Under the pieces are notes generated by a model. That model worked only from the letters and a program-made list of their open reading frames with translations, did no database searches and was not told the origin of the DNA. A program made the translations under genes and the position numbers. A stretch of DNA of 64,000 bases from the NCBI GenBank assembly GCA_019828565.1, contig JAHDYR010000021.1, positions 154,982-218,981 on the forward strand, read 5' to 3'. Source of the stretch: Carpediemonas membranifera (lineage: Eukaryota > Fornicata). Each line of letters starts with the position of its first letter. The first letter of the stretch is position 1. Shown here in pieces: positions 20,918 to 31,076 of the stretch.

Positions 20918-22318
20918 TCACTCGTCCTTCTCCTTCGTCTCGTCCAAGAACACAGGCAGTGCTACCTTTGCCCAGTTCCCCCGCCACCGGTCAGCCCCCT
21001 CCATCGTTGTCTGGTCACCATACTTGGCAATCACCCTTGCGCGCAGTTTAGCCAGAGTCGAGTCGGGTTGGCGACCATCAGCGACCATTTTAGCCAAAGT
21101 CTCGCAAAGCTGGTCAGCCACATTGATTCCGGGTTCCAGCACAATGCCAGTGGATTTTGATACAAGCTCAGTGATGGTCTTAAAGTGCACAGAGATGGCT
21201 GGCACGCCGGACCCGAACATGTCCAGGATCTTCATTGGCAGGTCGACACCGGAAGACGACGTGTGCAGGGACACGCCGACGTCCGCAGACCCGATGAGGG
21301 CGGGATAATCCTCAGCGGTGAGCCAGGCGCTGTAAATGCGGGCCGATCTCAGTTTGAGGGATGCGATCTTGGCCATACCGGCCTCACGCATCGGTCCCAT
21401 GCCTGTGATGATGCAGACCACCTTGAGAGTGTCAGTGTCTAGCTGACTGTCCAAAGCTGCCAGTCCATCGATGAGTGCATCAACATCTTCGTCTGGCGTC
21501 CAAGACGTGCCAGAGACCACTAGAAGAGGCCGGTCAGGCAGTCTCTTAACATCTGTACCGCAAGCAGTGAAAAGGGTGGGTCCCTCGAGCGTTTCCTTCG
21601 TCAGAGAGATGTACGGCAGGTCAGGCGGGGGATGGGCGCCGGGAACGAGGTTTAGGCGATGGAACAGGGTATGAGACACTGCTGGTGAGCGGGGGAAGAA
21701 CTGTGGCGCTGGCTTGTCGTGCAGGACGACGGCACCGGGAATGTTGAAGTTGGCGAGCATCCAGTTCGTCATCTGCTGCGAGACGGTGAAACAGCGGTTA
21801 GCACGGCGGCCGAACAGGCGCTCAAGCCAGCCATATACCCTCACAAGCGGGTGCTTTGTTCCAAACCTCAACCCAAGCAACGTGAACCCCAAGTTGTGCC
21901 AGTCGACGATGAACTTTGCCCCATGCCAGCGGGCAGCTAGCCAGGCCACGGGAAGGACAGGGATGGCAGGAGGAGTCTGAACTAGAACGTGGGTGGGCTT
22001 GCTGATGGTCATGAAGAGGGTCATGACGAGAAACATGGCCTGAAGAAGCATCTTGACGGGAAGCATGAAAAGGTAAGACAGGCGGCCAACGGAACGGGAA
22101 TACGGCAGCTTGTAGCGGTACACAGACACTGAATTGGACTCGATATGAGGATTCAGTGCTTGGATAAGCGAGGATCCAGCTAGTCCCACCAAGCTGACGT
22201 GAAAGCCGTGCTCGGCGAGTGAAAGGGCGTGATACTGCATTCTAGGAGACCTACCTACATCACCTAGAACTACAACGGCAACAGAGCCTTTCGCAGAGCT
22301 CTTCAACCGCTCGATCAT
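20918..22318 (-). CDS. ALG1: ALG1, chitobiosyldiphosphodolichol beta-mannosyltransferase
   Basis: 466 residues, normal length. Adds the first mannose to dolichol-PP-GlcNAc2 on the cytosolic ER face. Visible are the N-terminal VVVLGDVGRSPRMQYHALSL typical of ALG1, a membrane-associated hydrophobic stretch near 85-115 (FMLPVKMLLQAMFLVMTLFM), FIVDWHNLGFTLLGL, and the GT-B C-terminal region VSLHTSSSGVDLPMKILDMF with the nucleotide-sugar-binding 'E/D..M' portion. Single exon. The initiator-like GTGCAGCTTAAGC at 22329-22341 leaves a leader of ~10 bp. Convergent with VPS11 (87-bp gap). Confidence 0.96.
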   Translation of the reverse strand: MIERLKSSAKGSVAVVVLGDVGRSPRMQYHALSLAEHGFHVSLVGLAGSSLIQALNPHIESNSVSVYRYKLPYSRSVGRLSYLFMLPVKMLLQAMFLVMTLFMTISKPTHVLVQTPPAIPVLPVAWLAARWHGAKFIVDWHNLGFTLLGLRFGTKHPLVRVYGWLERLFGRRANRCFTVSQQMTNWMLANFNIPGAVVLHDKPAPQFFPRSPAVSHTLFHRLNLVPGAHPPPDLPYISLTKETLEGPTLFTACGTDVKRLPDRPLLVVSGTSWTPDEDVDALIDGLAALDSQLDTDTLKVVCIITGMGPMREAGMAKIASLKLRSARIYSAWLTAEDYPALIGSADVGVSLHTSSSGVDLPMKILDMFGSGVPAISVHFKTITELVSKSTGIVLEPGINVADQLCETLAKMVADGRQPDSTLAKLRARVIAKYGDQTTMEGADRWRGNWAKVALPVFLDETKEKDE

Positions 22319-22402
22319 TATCGCTTGAGCTTAAGCTGCACAATTCCACCAGACGACACTCATCGAAAAGGTAGCACATGCTGTCACTCGCGTGTATACC
22401 AG

Positions 22403-22845
22403 CTACCCGGTGTGCTTTATCTGGATGTTGTGCTTGAGCATGAATTCCGCCAATGTCTGCTCGCGCGCCTTGAGGTCGCCGATCAGCTGGGTCTCAATCT
22501 GCTTCAGCTTGTCCCTGTTGGCCTGCAGGAAGGGGCGGACTGTGCCCACGGTGCCCTTCTGGAGGATGTCTCCACTCTGCCTCATGCAGGTGCGGTCTTC
22601 GGGGAGATCAACAAGCTCGCGGAGTACGTGGCTGTGTAAATGATTCAAAGCGTGTTGTTTGCTGTCTGGAAAGTTCCAGTAGCGGCAGAAACAAACTCGT
22701 GTTCGGAAACTTGGGCGGAGATCTCGGTAGCACGATTCCTAAGGTTCTCTACAATATCATTAAGCTTGTGGTACTCGCCAACAATCTTGTTACGCTCCTC
22801 GTCGCTGCTCATGACCTGTTCTCGATCGCTGCAGATTTCGGCCAT
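22403..22845 (-). CDS. PFDN2: prefoldin subunit 2, one 65-bp intron
   Basis: Exon 1 is 22697-22845, intron 22632-22696 (5' GTTTGT, 3' TTTACACAG), exon 2 22403-22631; 125 residues. Spliced, the helix-hairpin-helix of a beta-type prefoldin appears: EYHKLNDIVENLRNRATEIS, EHDHVLRELVDLPEDRTCMR, then FMLKHNIQI at the end as in PFDN2. The junction gives exactly the spacing of the human protein across EH...CYR. Prefoldin hands nascent actin and tubulin to the CCT chaperonin. The motif TTCGCAGTTTTCG at 22847-22859 lies against the ATG, implying a leader of only a few bases. Confidence 0.93.
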
Positions 22846-23026
22846 ACGAAAACTGCGAAATTACGAAACCTCACGCTAAAGTCGCTCTCAGTCCGGCCCC
22901 ATCAGCCATCCAAGCGTCACTACTCCACGTTCCTCGCTGTACTGCACCGGCCCCTGTCGTCTCTTGTCGACCGACCGGAGTCATTGCCAGGAGCTCGAGA
23001 AGCGGCCGGTCAAACTCTCAATCACT

Positions 23027-25405
23027 TTACACAAGAGGCGCATGGTACATCTCATCCAACTCATCCGAGAACTGACTCATGAACTCGGTCCGGACCGTCT
23101 TCATGGAGGGCGTCATCAACTTGTTCTCAGGCGTCCATTCAAACGGCGTAACGTGCACATTTCTGGGGAACTCGAAAGGCTTCAGCTTACCCTCGCCCAA
23201 GGTCCTAAAGTGCTGGATCAGGGCCTTCTTGAACTCGGCGCCCTGGACAGTTGCCTCGTCACCGTCCTCGGGCAGCAGGCCGGACGCCTTGCACTGGCTG
23301 ATGTCAACAGTGCAAATAACCACGACATAGGGCTCAGTGCTCCTTGCCACCGTGATAAGGGAAGGACACTCGCCGCATTCGAACGCCTGGTCGATCGCGT
23401 CGAGTCTAACGAACTCTCCCTGCTGCAGCTTAACAACGTTCTTGAGTCGGCCGACGAGTCGAGCCTTGGGCTGACCGTCAACGTACGTCACCTCAGCCAC
23501 ATCGCCCGTGTGGAACCAACCGTCGTCGTCGATCTGCTCCTCGGTCAGGTCGGGTCGCTTGTAGTACTGCCTGATGACTGCGGCTCCCTTGAGGCACACC
23601 TCGCCCTTGGGGTGTTCCTGGGCTGGGTTGGCGTCGTAGCGGCCGGGGACAGAGGCGAGCTTGAACTCCATGCCGGGCACCTGGTGGCACAGATAGCCCA
23701 GGTTAGATTCGTATCTGATATTAGATACACCGACGCACATGGACTCTGTCAAGCCGTAGCCCTCGAATACTTCGTCCACGCAGAGGGCGACCTTGAGGAA
23801 ACGCAGGGCCTTGCTGTCCATGGGGGCTGACCCGAGCCACAGCTGCCTGACTCTACCGCCGAGCGTCGCCTTGAACTTGGAGAAGACCAGCTTGTTACCG
23901 AGCGGCGACGGCTTGATGTATTTCCTAAACTCGAACTCGGAGTCGACTTGCCCTGAACGCTGGGTGAGGTAGCGGTTGAGGAGGTACTTCTTGACTCCAG
24001 AAGCTTGGGCGATCTTGGCCTGCATGGCGTTGTAGACTCTCATCAGAACTCTGGGCACAGCGATGAGGTAGGTCGGCTTAAGCTTGGCCATATCGCCCAT
24101 CACCATCTTGATGTTGCCAGAGTAGTAGCCGATGGCGTCGCCTCTCCATATGCACATGTGCTCCACTGAACGCTGGAACACGTGAGCGAGGGGAAGGTAC
24201 GACAAGATGACGTCGTGCTGGGGCTCTCCCACAGGAGAACCATGGTTGTTGCCAAGACCTACGTTTCCACTAGCAATGAGGATAGGTGGGACGAGGGCAC
24301 CGCAGCGGCAGGGCACACCCTTGGGCCGATCAGTGGTGCCTGAAGAGAAGATGATAGTGAAATCGTCATCTGGCTTCATGTCGAAGTCGCCGGACGACGA
24401 GGCGGCCTTGCCACGGGTCAGGGCAACATTCCACTCAATTGCCACAGGTCCTTTCGCAGGATAAGGGCACATGGCGTCCTTGACTGTAGAAAATCGAGCC
24501 ATGTTGGGGGGGATGAGGACGCTGCCGTAGTCTAGAGCGCTGATGATGGAGGGCGTAGGTGGGGCAAAGGAGGAGAGCTCGGACTTGCAGTCATCCCAGT
24601 TGTAAATGGAGGAGTCGTCCTTGCGGCGGAGGTCAATGTTGTGGCGTTCGCAGAATAGAGCACCCGTGGAGGCGAGGAGCATGCCGGGGTCAAATGGGTC
24701 CATGGAAATGACGAGTTCAAGGGTAGGGACGACGTCTACGAGGGAGAGGATCAGGGGGGCGTGGCGCTTGTCCACAAAGGCGGCCTTGACGTCGGTGAGC
24801 TCGCAAATGTACATGAGATTGTCAACACCGAGGGCATCGTACAAAGGCACCGTGACGAGGCCCGCGGCCATGCAGGCGAGGTCTGCGATGAGCCACTCGA
24901 TACGGTTCCTGCCGTAAATGACGACGCGGTCGCCGGGTTCGAGGGACGTGGAGCGGAGGAAGTCACGCATCTCGTCAACATATGTGGCCACCTCGGCATA
25001 TGTGAGCCACTTGTAATCGCCGTAGCGGTTGACATCCGTCTGGACGCGGGCGCCGAGCATGCAGCGCTCTGCGTAGAGCTCAACAGATTCGCGGAAGGAG
25101 CGGAGCGGCGTGTATTGTGCCCACCGGTTCTCCTTATTCCATTGGATGGTGCGGGGAGTGAGCTCAAACTCAGATTTCTTGCCCGCAAGACCGAGAGGAT
25201 GGAAATCGAAGACAAAGTCGGATGGCTCCTTCTTATCTGTCGTTTCAACTGCATCCACAGTGGTCTTTTCGGGGATTTCTACACTGATCATACCGTTCTG
25301 AGCGCTCTGAACGTTCTCGTCACTCATTCGTTGCGTCTCGATTTGGTTCGAAGTCTCAAACTCACCAGCAGAAAACAAAAGATTTGATGCACCAGATCTG
25401 GACAT
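23027..25405 (-). CDS. long-chain acyl-CoA synthetase (AMP-forming)
   Basis: 792 residues. Activates fatty acids to acyl-CoA via acyl-AMP. Motifs in order: FTIIFSSGTTDRPKGVPC (ATP loop), VFEGYGLTESMCVG (A5), DDDGWFHTGDVAEV (A7), ARLVGRLKNVVKL (A8), ENKLMTPSMKTVR near the C-terminus with the catalytic-type lysine. The long insert between domains and the WLTYAEVATYVDEMRDFLR N-terminal part match eukaryotic LACS. The first ATG (25405) gives a 26-residue extension before MSDENVQSAQNG (ATG 25327); either may be the start. No membrane anchor is obvious. Confidence 0.95.
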   Translation of the reverse strand: MSRSGASNLLFSAGEFETSNQIETQRMSDENVQSAQNGMISVEIPEKTTVDAVETTDKKEPSDFVFDFHPLGLAGKKSEFELTPRTIQWNKENRWAQYTPLRSFRESVELYAERCMLGARVQTDVNRYGDYKWLTYAEVATYVDEMRDFLRSTSLEPGDRVVIYGRNRIEWLIADLACMAAGLVTVPLYDALGVDNLMYICELTDVKAAFVDKRHAPLILSLVDVVPTLELVISMDPFDPGMLLASTGALFCERHNIDLRRKDDSSIYNWDDCKSELSSFAPPTPSIISALDYGSVLIPPNMARFSTVKDAMCPYPAKGPVAIEWNVALTRGKAASSSGDFDMKPDDDFTIIFSSGTTDRPKGVPCRCGALVPPILIASGNVGLGNNHGSPVGEPQHDVILSYLPLAHVFQRSVEHMCIWRGDAIGYYSGNIKMVMGDMAKLKPTYLIAVPRVLMRVYNAMQAKIAQASGVKKYLLNRYLTQRSGQVDSEFEFRKYIKPSPLGNKLVFSKFKATLGGRVRQLWLGSAPMDSKALRFLKVALCVDEVFEGYGLTESMCVGVSNIRYESNLGYLCHQVPGMEFKLASVPGRYDANPAQEHPKGEVCLKGAAVIRQYYKRPDLTEEQIDDDGWFHTGDVAEVTYVDGQPKARLVGRLKNVVKLQQGEFVRLDAIDQAFECGECPSLITVARSTEPYVVVICTVDISQCKASGLLPEDGDEATVQGAEFKKALIQHFRTLGEGKLKPFEFPRNVHVTPFEWTPENKLMTPSMKTVRTEFMSQFSDELDEMYHAPLV

Positions 25406-25831
25406 CGGCGGGGGTGGTGACCGGCGCCCCTGTCATGCCAAAGTTTGGCCAGTGATATTTCAGAAGCCATCGGTTGGATATCACCCGATTTTTTCAGTGC
25501 CGCCACCATTGACGAAGCTCCTAACGCGTTCTTTATGCGAAAATGAGTCGGTGGTGACCAAGAATTGCTCCAGCACGGTACCAGCCACCCGGTCACCCGC
25601 ACTTCGACATGATAGAGTCCCGCTATGGTCCACAAACGCAGTTGTCAAGTGAGTCAAGTGAACTAATCAGACAATCCCACAACAGCTGCGGGACCAGCTC
25701 AGCAAAGGACAGCAGAGACCCGCCCCGCTCCAGACCCGGCGGTATTGAAGTAGAGGCACAGCTTCGTGTCCTCTAGCTACGTCTTGAACTGTGCTTAAAG
25801 CAGCGACGACATTGCAACATATCCTAGTCGC
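25406..25831. other. intergenic region, LACS to RPB6
   Basis: 426 bp without a supportable gene; it holds the upstream region of the acyl-CoA synthetase and the 3' region of RPB6. No repeat or RNA is recognised. Confidence 0.4.
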
Positions 25832-26190
25832 TCAATCAATGTTCAACTCGCTGAGCTTCCAGTCCTCATACGACCGATCGGGCAGGTATCTCCGAATGAT
25901 CATGGGGATCTTCGGGGGCTTGGCAGCGAGCTCCATCTCGGCAACCTCGAGGGGGTCGGTGACACCTGGCTTCACATTGATCATCGCAGGGGCGTTCATG
26001 GAGAGCTGAAGAGCACGTGCACCAAGAATACGAGCGCGTTCGTATTTCGTGAGATAAGGAGTGGTTTGGCGCTCCTCAAGAGGCTATGTAAGAAAGCTGG
26101 TGTTCCCCTTGCTGTAGGAGAGCAAAGAGATGTTAAACAGACAATTTCTACGGACTCAATAGGCTCGATGACGTCAACGTTGTCGTTCAT
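25832..26190 (-). CDS. RPB6: RNA polymerase subunit RPB6 (shared by Pol I, II, III), one 59-bp intron
   Basis: Exon 1 is 26143-26190 ([16 protein letters not shown]), intron 26084-26142 (5' GTCTGT, 3' CTTACATAG), exon 2 25832-26083; 99 residues. Exon 2 carries the whole conserved core: [39 protein letters not shown] and [23 protein letters not shown]6 anchors the clamp of all three polymerases. The acidic N-terminal tail is short. The exact 5' splice site is the GTNNGY choice; an upstream GTAGAA at 26151 is less likely. Exon 2 has no ATG-led open frame of useful length, so the gene is easily missed. Confidence 0.9.
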
Positions 26191-26537
26191 CGCTTTGGGG
26201 CACTGATGGTGAGCTTTGAAGCCGTTTTCACATTTTTTATTTTATTCAAGCAAAACGCGCGTCCACGCAACGGTAACCAAGGCGGGGAGGGGGGGGTATG
26301 TGCGCTTAGATCGGGGGAGCGGGCTGAGGGGTGGTTTTTAGGAGAGTCTGTTGGACAGCAACTTATCCTGCACCGCCTTTGTCCAGTTTTTCCTGAAATA
26401 ATGAAGCACCGCAATAGAGTCAACCACGCGTGGTAATTCCGTTGGTCATGCCGTCCAGTGGTGCTACCAGCCTCTCCCGTCCCTGCCTGAACCATGCTGG
26501 TTGGGTGCTTTGACCAGCGTTGAAACAGGGCACTCAA
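26191..26537. other. divergent intergenic region, RPB6 to phospholipase B-like
   Basis: 347 bp upstream of two divergent genes, with a T-rich patch (26228-26246) and a G-rich patch (26282-26298). No initiator of the GCAGTTTA class is obvious and no RNA gene is recognised. Confidence 0.4.
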
Positions 26538-28209
26538 ATGACGAACGGAACACTACGCATGCCGTTGTTCCTTCTTCTCGCTCTATTCGCTGTGGTAAGC
26601 GCGGAAGTAGTCCCTGGCTCTGTTATCATGCAGAGTGGATCCCTTGTATTCCAGAACAAGGAAGACGCGAAGGCTATTGCTTCCGGTACGTTAATACCAC
26701 TCAGTTTCTCACACAGGCAACTTTGAAGATGTTATGAACAGCACAGGATGGTCCTACCTCCACGTCACTACGAACGGCGATTACAAGGATGGCTACCAAG
26801 CCATCTCTGCAGGCTACCTCGAGGGCTATCTCACCGCTGACCTTCTCGAGGCGCAGTGGCACAACTACCACGACCACTTCGTCTCGTACTTCACTGACAA
26901 CCAGGTTCCCGACGCTGTGATCACATTTTTCACAGACCACTACTCCTACATGGTTCAGCAGACCCAGATGAAGGCGTACAGCGACGACTACTGGTACCAG
27001 GTCATGCTCAGACTCAAGGAGCTGCAGGGTATGACCGACGGCTACAATGCCGCGGGCAAGAAGACGCAGCTTTCCGTCATCGACATGCTCATGATGACTT
27101 CCGAGGGTGACTGCTACGAGATCGTCCCCGCGGTCATGCAGGCCGCTGAGAAGGACACGCGCCTGTCCATCCCCGACTTCCAGGCCTTCGACATCGAGGC
27201 CGAGCGCCACTTCCACTTCCGGACGCACTGCAGCGCCCTGATCAAGCTCTCGGGGAACGAGGTCGCCGCAGGCCACACTACATGGACCCAGATGAGTGAG
27301 ATGGTTCGCGTTTACAAGTCTTTTGAGTACAACTTCTCGACAGGCAAGGCAAAGTACTCGTTCTCCTCCAAGCCCGGCATGCTGTTCAGCAAGGACGACT
27401 ACTACACCGTCGAGACCCCCGCTGGCCACAAGATGGTGGTGATGGAGACCACCAACAGCATCATGAACACGACGCTGTACCAGTTCGTCAAGCCGCAGAC
27501 GCTGCTGACCTGGATGAGAGTGCCGCTCGCCATCAGGATGGCCGCGACGCCCCAGCAGTGGTTCGAGGTGTTCGAGAAGGAGAACAGCGGCACGTACTGC
27601 AACCAGTGGATGGTGTTGGACACGAAGATGATCAACGCCGACGGGACCATGCAACCCGGGTCCTTCTTTGTCGGCGAGCAGATCCCAGGATACGTCCACT
27701 ACGCTGATATGACGGCCGTGCTCAACGAGCAGGGCTACTGGCCGTCCTACAACATCCCGTACTTCAAGGACATCTACACCGTCAGTGGCTACCCCAACGC
27801 CGTCGCAAAGAAGGGCGACGGCTACTCGTACACCAAGTGCCCCCGCGCCCGCCTCTTCGCCGAGCACCAGGCGACTGCCACTGGTGCCCAGGGCGTCTTC
27901 GACCTCCTCCGCTACAACGACCCCACCGACCCCGTCCAGAACGGGTCCCCAGCCGCAGCCATCGCCTCTAGATACGACCTGCTGCCCCCTACTGACCCCC
28001 TGCACGCGGCATTCGGTGCCATTGACGCGAAGACCACGGATTCTTCGCTGCTGAGGACCAAGAGCCTCGAGACGGCCTCGCTGATCCAGTCGGGCCCAAC
28101 CCACAACAACGGCCGGCCGGCCTTCAGCTGGAGCGGGTATGTAGGGCAGACGTTCACACACCTGGGCATGCCCGACGCATGGAGCATGCCTCAGGTGCAG
28201 AGCAAGTAA
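26538..28209 (+). CDS. phospholipase B-like (PLBD/LAMA) lysosomal hydrolase, one 31-bp intron
   Basis: Exon 1 is 26538-26685, intron 26686-26716 (5' GTACGT, 3' CTCACACAG), exon 2 26717-28209; 546 residues, typical. A signal peptide is visible (MPLFLLLALFAVVSAEVVPG; MTNGTLR may precede it). The Ntn-hydrolase nucleophile region is THCSALIKLSGNEVAAGHTT, with Cys at about residue 221, where mammalian homologues self-cleave before Cys. NSGTYCNQWMVLDTK follows at ~345. Family members act in lysosomes or are secreted and may hydrolyse acyl chains or amides. Several N-glycosylation sequons (NST, NTT) suit a secreted protein, and ALG1 in this window is part of that pathway. Confidence 0.94.
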
Positions 28210-28597
28210 ATATTTTTTCTCAAACAAAGCCAGACATGTGGGTGTGCATAAGGGTGTGAAGGGTGTGTTAATAGCAAATCTATTTAAGCCAAAATCGCCT
28301 CTGATCGTGACGAAGGCCTACCCAATCGCAGGAAAATCCATTGATTTGGGAGTGTTACCCACGACATTCAAAGTTGGCAACAGACAAGACAATCTCCAAC
28401 TCCAGTTTCGTATGAATAGGTAAGGTCGGATTGATCATTTGGGCCAGAACTGGCGGAAGGTCTCGTTGGGCTCACAACTTAGACCAGAAGGTTGGCCAGA
28501 AAATCGAGATATATCGAGATAAAATCGCCATAATTGGCGCCGTTGACCAACTTTGAAAGACTACACCACACAATTGAACCGGAATCGGCACCAAGAC
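28210..28597. other. intergenic region before the DUF6891 gene
   Basis: 388 bp, A/T-richer than its surroundings, with a short repeat (TCGAGATATATCGAGAT at 28504-28520). An open frame reaches back to 28553 but begins with TTG and is not used as the start. No gene is seen. Confidence 0.4.
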
Positions 28598-29215
28598 ATG
28601 GTTTTTGAACTAGTTCTTTATGTCAATGGATTAGAAGCAGCTGTAAGCCTAATGGTGCGTGCTGGCTTCTTCACTGCCTCCCAAATCCGCGAACAGTTTG
28701 TCGACGTCGCCGACCAGCCCAGCGTCGGTCTAAACAAGGACACCATCGAGGAAGACATCAATAAGATCATCAGGGAGACGCTCTCAAAGCTTAAGGAGGA
28801 GTCTAAGTCGTGGCCTGAGGAGACAGACAACGACCGTCTCTCCCGAGCGTTCAAGAACTTGAATGCTGTCGGCATCAAGGCTGTCGAGTGCTTCGGCTAC
28901 GAGAAATCTGATGGAAATGAACTATATCACAAGATCAAGAACAAGAAGCGTTTCCGAGGATATTGCTTTTACCACCGCCAAGACGTCATCACCGCCGTCA
29001 GAAATGGCGGCGTCGCCATCAGATTCGACACAACCAAGCCAAAGACCATCGCCGAAGAGCAGGCCGAGATCGGCCGGCTGGTCCAGTCTGCCCTGGTGAA
29101 CGTCGGGCTGGAGACGGATTGGAACGGCACAGCTGGAAGAGTTATTTGGGTCAAACCGTTCGAATGGTGTAAGAGAGAGGCGCTGTCGATGGCTGCTGAG
29201 GAGGAGGTCGAATAA
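28598..29215 (+). CDS. DUF6891-like protein
   Basis: 205 residues from ATG 28598. Residues ~115-190 show the pattern of DUF6891: RGYCFYHRQDVITAVRNGG, VAIRFDTTKPKTIAEEQAEI, then LETDWNGTAGRVIWVKPFEW. In bacterial members the same 'F..QD...A..GGG...' and 'W.G....RI.V..F.W' blocks occur. Function is unknown. The first 110 residues (AGFFTASQIREQFVDV; KDTIEEDINKIIRETLSKL) look like a helical N-terminal part of the same family. Mostly bacterial relatives make lateral transfer possible, but base composition does not stand out. Convergent with SLX1. Confidence 0.6.
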   Translation: MVFELVLYVNGLEAAVSLMVRAGFFTASQIREQFVDVADQPSVGLNKDTIEEDINKIIRETLSKLKEESKSWPEETDNDRLSRAFKNLNAVGIKAVECFGYEKSDGNELYHKIKNKKRFRGYCFYHRQDVITAVRNGGVAIRFDTTKPKTIAEEQAEIGRLVQSALVNVGLETDWNGTAGRVIWVKPFEWCKREALSMAAEEEVE

Positions 29216-29346
29216 GTGGAGTGGTTCATAAACATAACAAAAGAGTGAAGACTTAAGATGAAGTATTGGTGAACGACGTGAACGTATCGATGGGCAATGC
29301 TGAGAGGCTGCACGGTTATGACAATGGATGCATGGAGTCCCAAAGC

Positions 29347-30090
29347 TCAGTACTCCTTAGGCTTCTCGAACCCCATCCTGACACAAGCGGCCCACGATAC
29401 GGTCTCATGGCAACCTGGGCACTCGAACTCGGTCGGGACCAGGCCGTCTGGCACATCCTTGAGTGCCCAAGCTGCCAGACACTCTGGGTGAGCTGGTATA
29501 TAACATAGGGGGCATCCTACAGTGTCCCCGGAGACAGCGCAGTCGCATATGGAGCACACAGCTCTGGTGCCGTCCTCAGCGATGTCCAGCGCACACGCGC
29601 TCTTGTCGAGGAAAATGCACTTGTCCAGCGGCCCTGTAGTGACAGGCATGTGTTTCCCTAGGACTAACGGGATGTCCTCGGCCCACGGGTGTGGGTTCAC
29701 CCAGTGCACAGCGAGCGGCATGAGAGACCACGGTGGGGTCTGAAGCATGAGTTTTAGGACATTCATGGAGTAGGTGACGAGGTTGTGGCGGCCGAAGCTC
29801 TTGCCGCTGACGATATCCCGCAGGAGGACGGAGTCGGTGGGGTATGTCCAGTTCCATTCGAACTGGAGGCCGGCGATGTTGTTACTGAAGCCATGTACGA
29901 AGCATATGACTTGCCACGGCTTCTTTTTGCTGGTTCTACGAGCTCCGTTAGCGATTTGGCCGTTGTGCTGTCGAATACGGCGTTGCATGTTGACTGTGTA
30001 GCCGATGTACGCGTGATTGAGATACTTCTCGTTCAAGCAACCAAGGAGGTAGCATCCATGGAAGCCATCGGGCCCAGTGAACACATTCAT
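29347..30090 (-). CDS. SLX1: SLX1, GIY-YIG structure-specific endonuclease
   Basis: 247 residues, single exon. The N-terminal GIY-YIG nuclease begins GCYLLGCLNEKYLNHAYIGY, with catalytic Arg in MQRRIRQHNG and Glu in AGLQFEWNWTYP. The C-terminal RING/PHD-type zinc domain is CSICDCAVSGDTVGCPLC ... HPECL ... ECPGCHETV. With SLX4 it resolves Holliday junctions and flaps in the nucleus. The start (MNVFTGPDGFHG) is supported by homology and by a variant initiator CGCAGGATAACGC at 30111-30123. Confidence 0.93.
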   Translation of the reverse strand: MNVFTGPDGFHGCYLLGCLNEKYLNHAYIGYTVNMQRRIRQHNGQIANGARRTSKKKPWQVICFVHGFSNNIAGLQFEWNWTYPTDSVLLRDIVSGKSFGRHNLVTYSMNVLKLMLQTPPWSLMPLAVHWVNPHPWAEDIPLVLGKHMPVTTGPLDKCIFLDKSACALDIAEDGTRAVCSICDCAVSGDTVGCPLCYIPAHPECLAAWALKDVPDGLVPTEFECPGCHETVSWAACVRMGFEKPKEY

Positions 30091-30556
30091 CCACGCTCTC
30101 GCGCACGCCAGCGTTATCCTGCGTTTTCGTCAGCTGAAGTCTGCTACAGACGATTGAGAGTTACTTTACTGCTTGCACTGTGCACTCAATGATACTTCAT
30201 CAGCTTCCACTCGACTCCCACGCCCCTGGCGTTGACCGCAGAATCAGTCACACTGTCAGTCTCAACAATCCATCCATCCATCTGCCGGTATCACTTCGGT
30301 TCCAGCACCGCAACATCTTGTGACTCACGAGATTCAGCTCCCAGGGTCAAGACAGAACAACGCTGACACTGATTTAGTATTCACTCCGAGAGGTCTCACA
30401 TTCGGGCATTGGCATCAGATGATGATAGTCGTCGCTGTCAGGCCGCTGCCGTGAAACCCCTCCCAGACAGAACCTGGGTTGACTCAACGACACGATTGAA
30501 ATGGTCACGATGAGCAATGATGTCTATAACATATGCTGTGTCGTCCGTTGCTACCC
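30091..30556. other. intergenic region between CTF8 and SLX1
   Basis: 466 bp with the SLX1 promoter at its left end and CTF8's 3' region at its right. No ORF with recognisable content, tRNA or repeat. Confidence 0.4.
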
Positions 30557-30976
30557 CTACACGCCAACGGGATTGAACGATGGTCGAACAGTAAACAGGG
30601 CGCGTCGCCGCACCACGGCGCTGATGGAGTATGACGTGTGGTGCTGGGCGCTGTTGTCCACCGCACCGACGATGGCCTGGGACTGCATGGTCTTGAGCCG
30701 CTCCTCGTCAGCGGAGATGGCCGCCTCGACGTCCCGCTGGCGCTTCATCACAAGGAACGGCTTTTGAAGCGTCTCCCACTTGCCAATAAGCCTGTGAAAT
30801 CCTGAGATAAGCACGGGTTTGCCGTCCTCTTCAACAAGGTTGCCGATCTCGCGCCCTTGACGTTGTTCTGAGGACACATCGAAGTGCCCCTGGAACTCGA
30901 AAAGCACCCACTCATCGATCGCTCCAGTACGGTTAAATATGGGAATTGGCTTCGTTATGTTCCTCGTGGTTCTCAT
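30557..30976 (-). CDS. CTF8: CTF8-like subunit of the alternative clamp loader
   Basis: 139 residues from ATG 30976 (MRTTRNITKPIPIFN). The core EWVLFEFQGHFDVSS, IGNLVEEDGKPVLISGFHRL, then GKWETLQKPFLVMKR matches CTF8, which with DCC1 and CTF18 forms the RFC-like complex needed for sister-chromatid cohesion and PCNA handling. The frame extends upstream without ATG into one of the direct repeats that bound Fanzor element A. The only strong initiator candidate outside the element is at 32633-32643, on its far side, so the gene seems cut off from its original promoter. Confidence 0.8.
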   Translation of the reverse strand: MRTTRNITKPIPIFNRTGAIDEWVLFEFQGHFDVSSEQRQGREIGNLVEEDGKPVLISGFHRLIGKWETLQKPFLVMKRQRDVEAAISADEERLKTMQSQAIVGAVDNSAQHHTSYSISAVVRRRALFTVRPSFNPVGV

Positions 30977-31014
30977 GGTCGATATTGAAGCAATTTGGCG
31001 GACTGCGTCGCCTC

Positions 31015-31039
31015 TGTTGCGCAGTATAAACACATTGTT
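31015..31039. repeat. direct repeat A1 bounding Fanzor element A
   Basis: TGTTGCGCAGTATAAACACA then TTGTT (25 bp), identical to 32580-32604 in the same orientation. Confidence 0.85.
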
Positions 31040-31076
31040 CGAACCTCCAGACAGGGCCTGAAAGGAACGATCAAAG

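Noticed and set aside
26701..28227. 508-codon open frame antisense to the phospholipase B-like gene
   Set aside because: Shadow frame with no recognisable motif; it also covers the inferred intron and would exclude the real gene.
31033..31045. GTTCGAACC next to repeat A1 as a tRNA T-loop (tRNA-targeted insertion)
   Set aside because: No acceptor stem, anticodon arm or D-loop can be folded around it, and element B lacks it.
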